From the NCBI GenBank assembly GCA_937892025.1, contig CALAVA010000164.1:1-7295 (forward strand): DNA of 7,295 nt. Direction: 5' to 3'. Origin of the DNA: an uncultured Bacteroidales bacterium. Its GTDB lineage: Bacteria; Bacteroidota; Bacteroidia; Bacteroidales; WCHB1-69. Of the stretch, positions 5,515 through 7,295 are shown in pieces (within the stretch, counting starts at the first letter, position 1; each line of letters begins with the position of its first letter). The translations under genes were made by a program, and so were the position numbers. The notes under the pieces are model-generated. The model searched no databases and was not told where the DNA came from. It saw nothing but the letters and a program-made list of their open reading frames with translations.

Positions 5515-7173
5515 ATGAGTCGAAAAAAAAGGAATATTCTAATTATAGTTTTTACCTTAACCATAGGAGCCGTTTTTTATGGTTTTGTACGTAATGATTT
5601 TGAAATAGTTAAAAATATAGATATTTATGCCTCTATTTTAAAACAATTAGATGAGCAATATGTAGATGAAATCAATGTAAATGATTTGCTAAAAACATCG
5701 GTAGATGCGATGTTGAGTAACTTGGACCCCTATACTGTTTTTTATCAAGAGTCAGACCTTGAGGAGTTTAAATTGATGACAACAGGGCAATATGGTGGCA
5801 TAGGTGCCTTGATACAGCAAGATAGTGATTATGTTATCATTTCAGAGCCATACGATGGTTGGCCTGCTTTTGAGGCTGGCTTAAATCCCGGTGATAAAAT
5901 ATTAGAAATAGAAGGTAAAAGCGTGCAAAACAAAACATTTTCTGATGTTAGTGCTATGCTCCGTGGGCAACCAGGAACAAAATTGAAAATGAATATCTTG
6001 CCATACGGCAAAACAAAATCTGTAAACAAAGAGATTGTTAGAAAAGAAATCAAATTGCCCAATATCAGTTATTCGGGATTGTTGGATAATCATATCGGTT
6101 ATATTCGTTTAGACCAATTTACTGATAATGCGGGCGATGACATGAAACAGGCTTTTCAACAACTGAAAACCGAAGGAATGCAAAAACTGATTATAGATTT
6201 GCGTGGCAATGGTGGAGGTTTGCTAAACGAGGCTATTAATATTGTTAATCTGTTTGTGGATAAAGGGAATATTGTGGTTAAAACTCAAGGAAAAAATAGT
6301 TCAAAAAATCAGATTTTTCCTACCTTAAGTCCTGCACTTGATACCAAAATACCCATTGTCGTTTTGGTTGACCGAACAAGTGCTTCTGCTTCAGAAATTG
6401 TAGCGGGTTCTTTGCAAGATTTTGATAGAGCCGTTCTTGTAGGACAACGAACTTATGGTAAAGGATTGGTGCAAAATATTGTACCATTGGCATATAATAC
6501 AAGAATGAAAGTTACGGTTTCAAAATATTACATTCCTTCGGGCAGATGTATTCAAGCCGTAGATTATGCCAATAAAGATGAAAATGGACAAAACAAACGG
6601 AAGGCAGACTCTTTGGCAACAGCCTTCAAAACCAAAGGCGGTAGAATCGTTTATGATTATGGTGGAGTGGAACCAGATATCAATAATCAAGTGGATTCAT
6701 ATAGTACTGTTTTGTTGGCTATGATGGAAAAACATATTGTTTTCAATTTTGCCAATGAGTTTAAACTCAAACACGCAACTATTCCTGACGCCAAAGAATT
6801 TACTATTACCGATGAAATATACAATGATTTTGTACAATATGTAAAGACAAAAAATCTTGAATATAAAACTTTTACAGAAAAACAATTGGAACAATTAAAA
6901 CGGAGTGTTAAAGATGACAAATTTTCTGACAATATCAATGCTCCTATTGCCCAATTGGAGCAAGTTGTTGCCAAAGAAAAAGAAAATGATTTATTTAGAT
7001 ATAAAAAAGAAATTTCTGAATTGTTGCAAGTAGAAATTGCTTCTCGTTATTATCATCAAAAAGGTGGTATTGAAGCCTCTTTAAGTATAGACCCTGATGT
7101 GAACAAGGCAAAAGAAATTTTGCTCAACAATGATGTTTATACTTCTATTTTAAAAGGAACTTACAAAAAGTGA
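5515..7173 (+). CDS. ctpA: S41 family C-terminal processing peptidase (PDZ protease)
   Basis: This complete 552-residue serine protease is of the CtpA/Prc family, which cleaves envelope proteins near their C-termini. A basic N-terminus and hydrophobic helix (about residues 8-25) make an uncleaved anchor that places the rest in the periplasm. A short helical region with LSNLDPYTVFY follows. The PDZ domain spans about 90-165 and begins with GQYGGIGALI. The catalytic core contains LIIDLRGNGGG (D228-LRGNGGG), S291 within SASASE, K316 in TYGKG and Q320. The 25-residue Ser-Lys spacing and the Gln four after Lys match the S41 Ser-Lys-Gln arrangement. YYIPSGRCIQ (338-347) and YGGVEPD (382-388) close the core. 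A long charged, helical C-terminus (about 390-552) is usual for Bacteroidetes members. The ATG at 5515 follows an A-rich leader. The substrate is unknown, and the family has paralogues, so the gene symbol is generic. Confidence 0.95.
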   Translation: MSRKKRNILIIVFTLTIGAVFYGFVRNDFEIVKNIDIYASILKQLDEQYVDEINVNDLLKTSVDAMLSNLDPYTVFYQESDLEEFKLMTTGQYGGIGALIQQDSDYVIISEPYDGWPAFEAGLNPGDKILEIEGKSVQNKTFSDVSAMLRGQPGTKLKMNILPYGKTKSVNKEIVRKEIKLPNISYSGLLDNHIGYIRLDQFTDNAGDDMKQAFQQLKTEGMQKLIIDLRGNGGGLLNEAINIVNLFVDKGNIVVKTQGKNSSKNQIFPTLSPALDTKIPIVVLVDRTSASASEIVAGSLQDFDRAVLVGQRTYGKGLVQNIVPLAYNTRMKVTVSKYYIPSGRCIQAVDYANKDENGQNKRKADSLATAFKTKGGRIVYDYGGVEPDINNQVDSYSTVLLAMMEKHIVFNFANEFKLKHATIPDAKEFTITDEIYNDFVQYVKTKNLEYKTFTEKQLEQLKRSVKDDKFSDNINAPIAQLEQVVAKEKENDLFRYKKEISELLQVEIASRYYHQKGGIEASLSIDPDVNKAKEILLNNDVYTSILKGTYKK

Positions 7174-7295
7174 TTTTTTTTTATTATTGGTTGTTTGAAA
7201 TTCGTTGTTGAATAGTTTTTTTCATCATTCTAAAAACAAGTATTACTGTCCGCTAAACATAGGTTGCCCCATCCCAACTCATTGTAATACAGGAG
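7174..7295. other. Right-edge non-coding region
   Basis: A T-rich run immediately follows the protease stop. A weak hairpin ATTC/GAAT (near 7201-7214) is followed by AGTTTTTTT and could be a poor terminator. The last ~50 bases (from about 7243) are less AT-rich. On the minus strand they contain short open frames ending at stops, such as one reading NELGWGNLCLADSNTCF. This could be the 3' end of a minus-strand gene or the edge of a mobile element lying beyond the window. Nothing here can be called. Confidence 0.35.

Noticed and set aside
5829..6974. Several minus-strand frames inside the S41 gene
   Set aside because: They run against a complete protease gene with intact catalytic motifs.

Overview
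The window looks like chromosomal DNA from a Bacteroidales-type bacterium. It is AT-rich, start codons follow A-rich leaders instead of strong Shine-Dalgarno sites, and three promoter candidates carry the Bacteroidetes -7 element TAnnTTTG (TACCTTTG twice on the minus strand, TATCTTTG once on the plus strand). The protein families also fit: an AAA_14/DUF4143 ATPase, a WaaE/KdtX-like family 2 glycosyltransferase, a GT9 heptosyltransferase, a GT39-type membrane glycosyltransferase and an S41 C-terminal processing peptidase. No rRNA, tRNA, CRISPR array or complete transposon is visible.

Layout: (1) 1-193 has no supportable gene. (2) 194-1438 (minus) is a self-contained AAA_14/DUF4143 ATPase with its own promoter. 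(3) 1439-1719 is a divergent control region with three copies of a TTGCATAAAAA motif, a large nested inverted repeat and a good plus-strand promoter. (4) 1720-3259 (plus) is what remains of a surface-glycan (LPS core/O-antigen type) operon: a GT2 gene with an out-of-frame internal deletion, an intact GT9 gene overlapping it by ATGA, and the first ~75 codons of a GT39-type gene. (5) 3260-3355 is a short convergent spacer with a hairpin. (6) 3356-5192 (minus) is a compact operon of three unrecognised proteins: a lipoprotein, a cysteine-rich protein without a visible export signal, and a signal-peptide protein. (7) 5193-5514 is a divergent spacer with the promoter of that operon and a doubtful small ORF. 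(8) 5515-7173 (plus) is a complete membrane-anchored PDZ/S41 protease. (9) 7174-7295 is non-coding or the edge of something beyond the window.

The most interesting points are the decayed glycosyltransferase operon (broken genes on both sides of one intact enzyme), the motif/inverted-repeat region between the ATPase and that operon, and the uncharacterised exported three-gene operon. In that operon the first two genes lie in the same reading frame, separated only by one TAG and eight open codons. No complete new system can be demonstrated from this sequence alone; the exported operon is the best candidate for undescribed biology.
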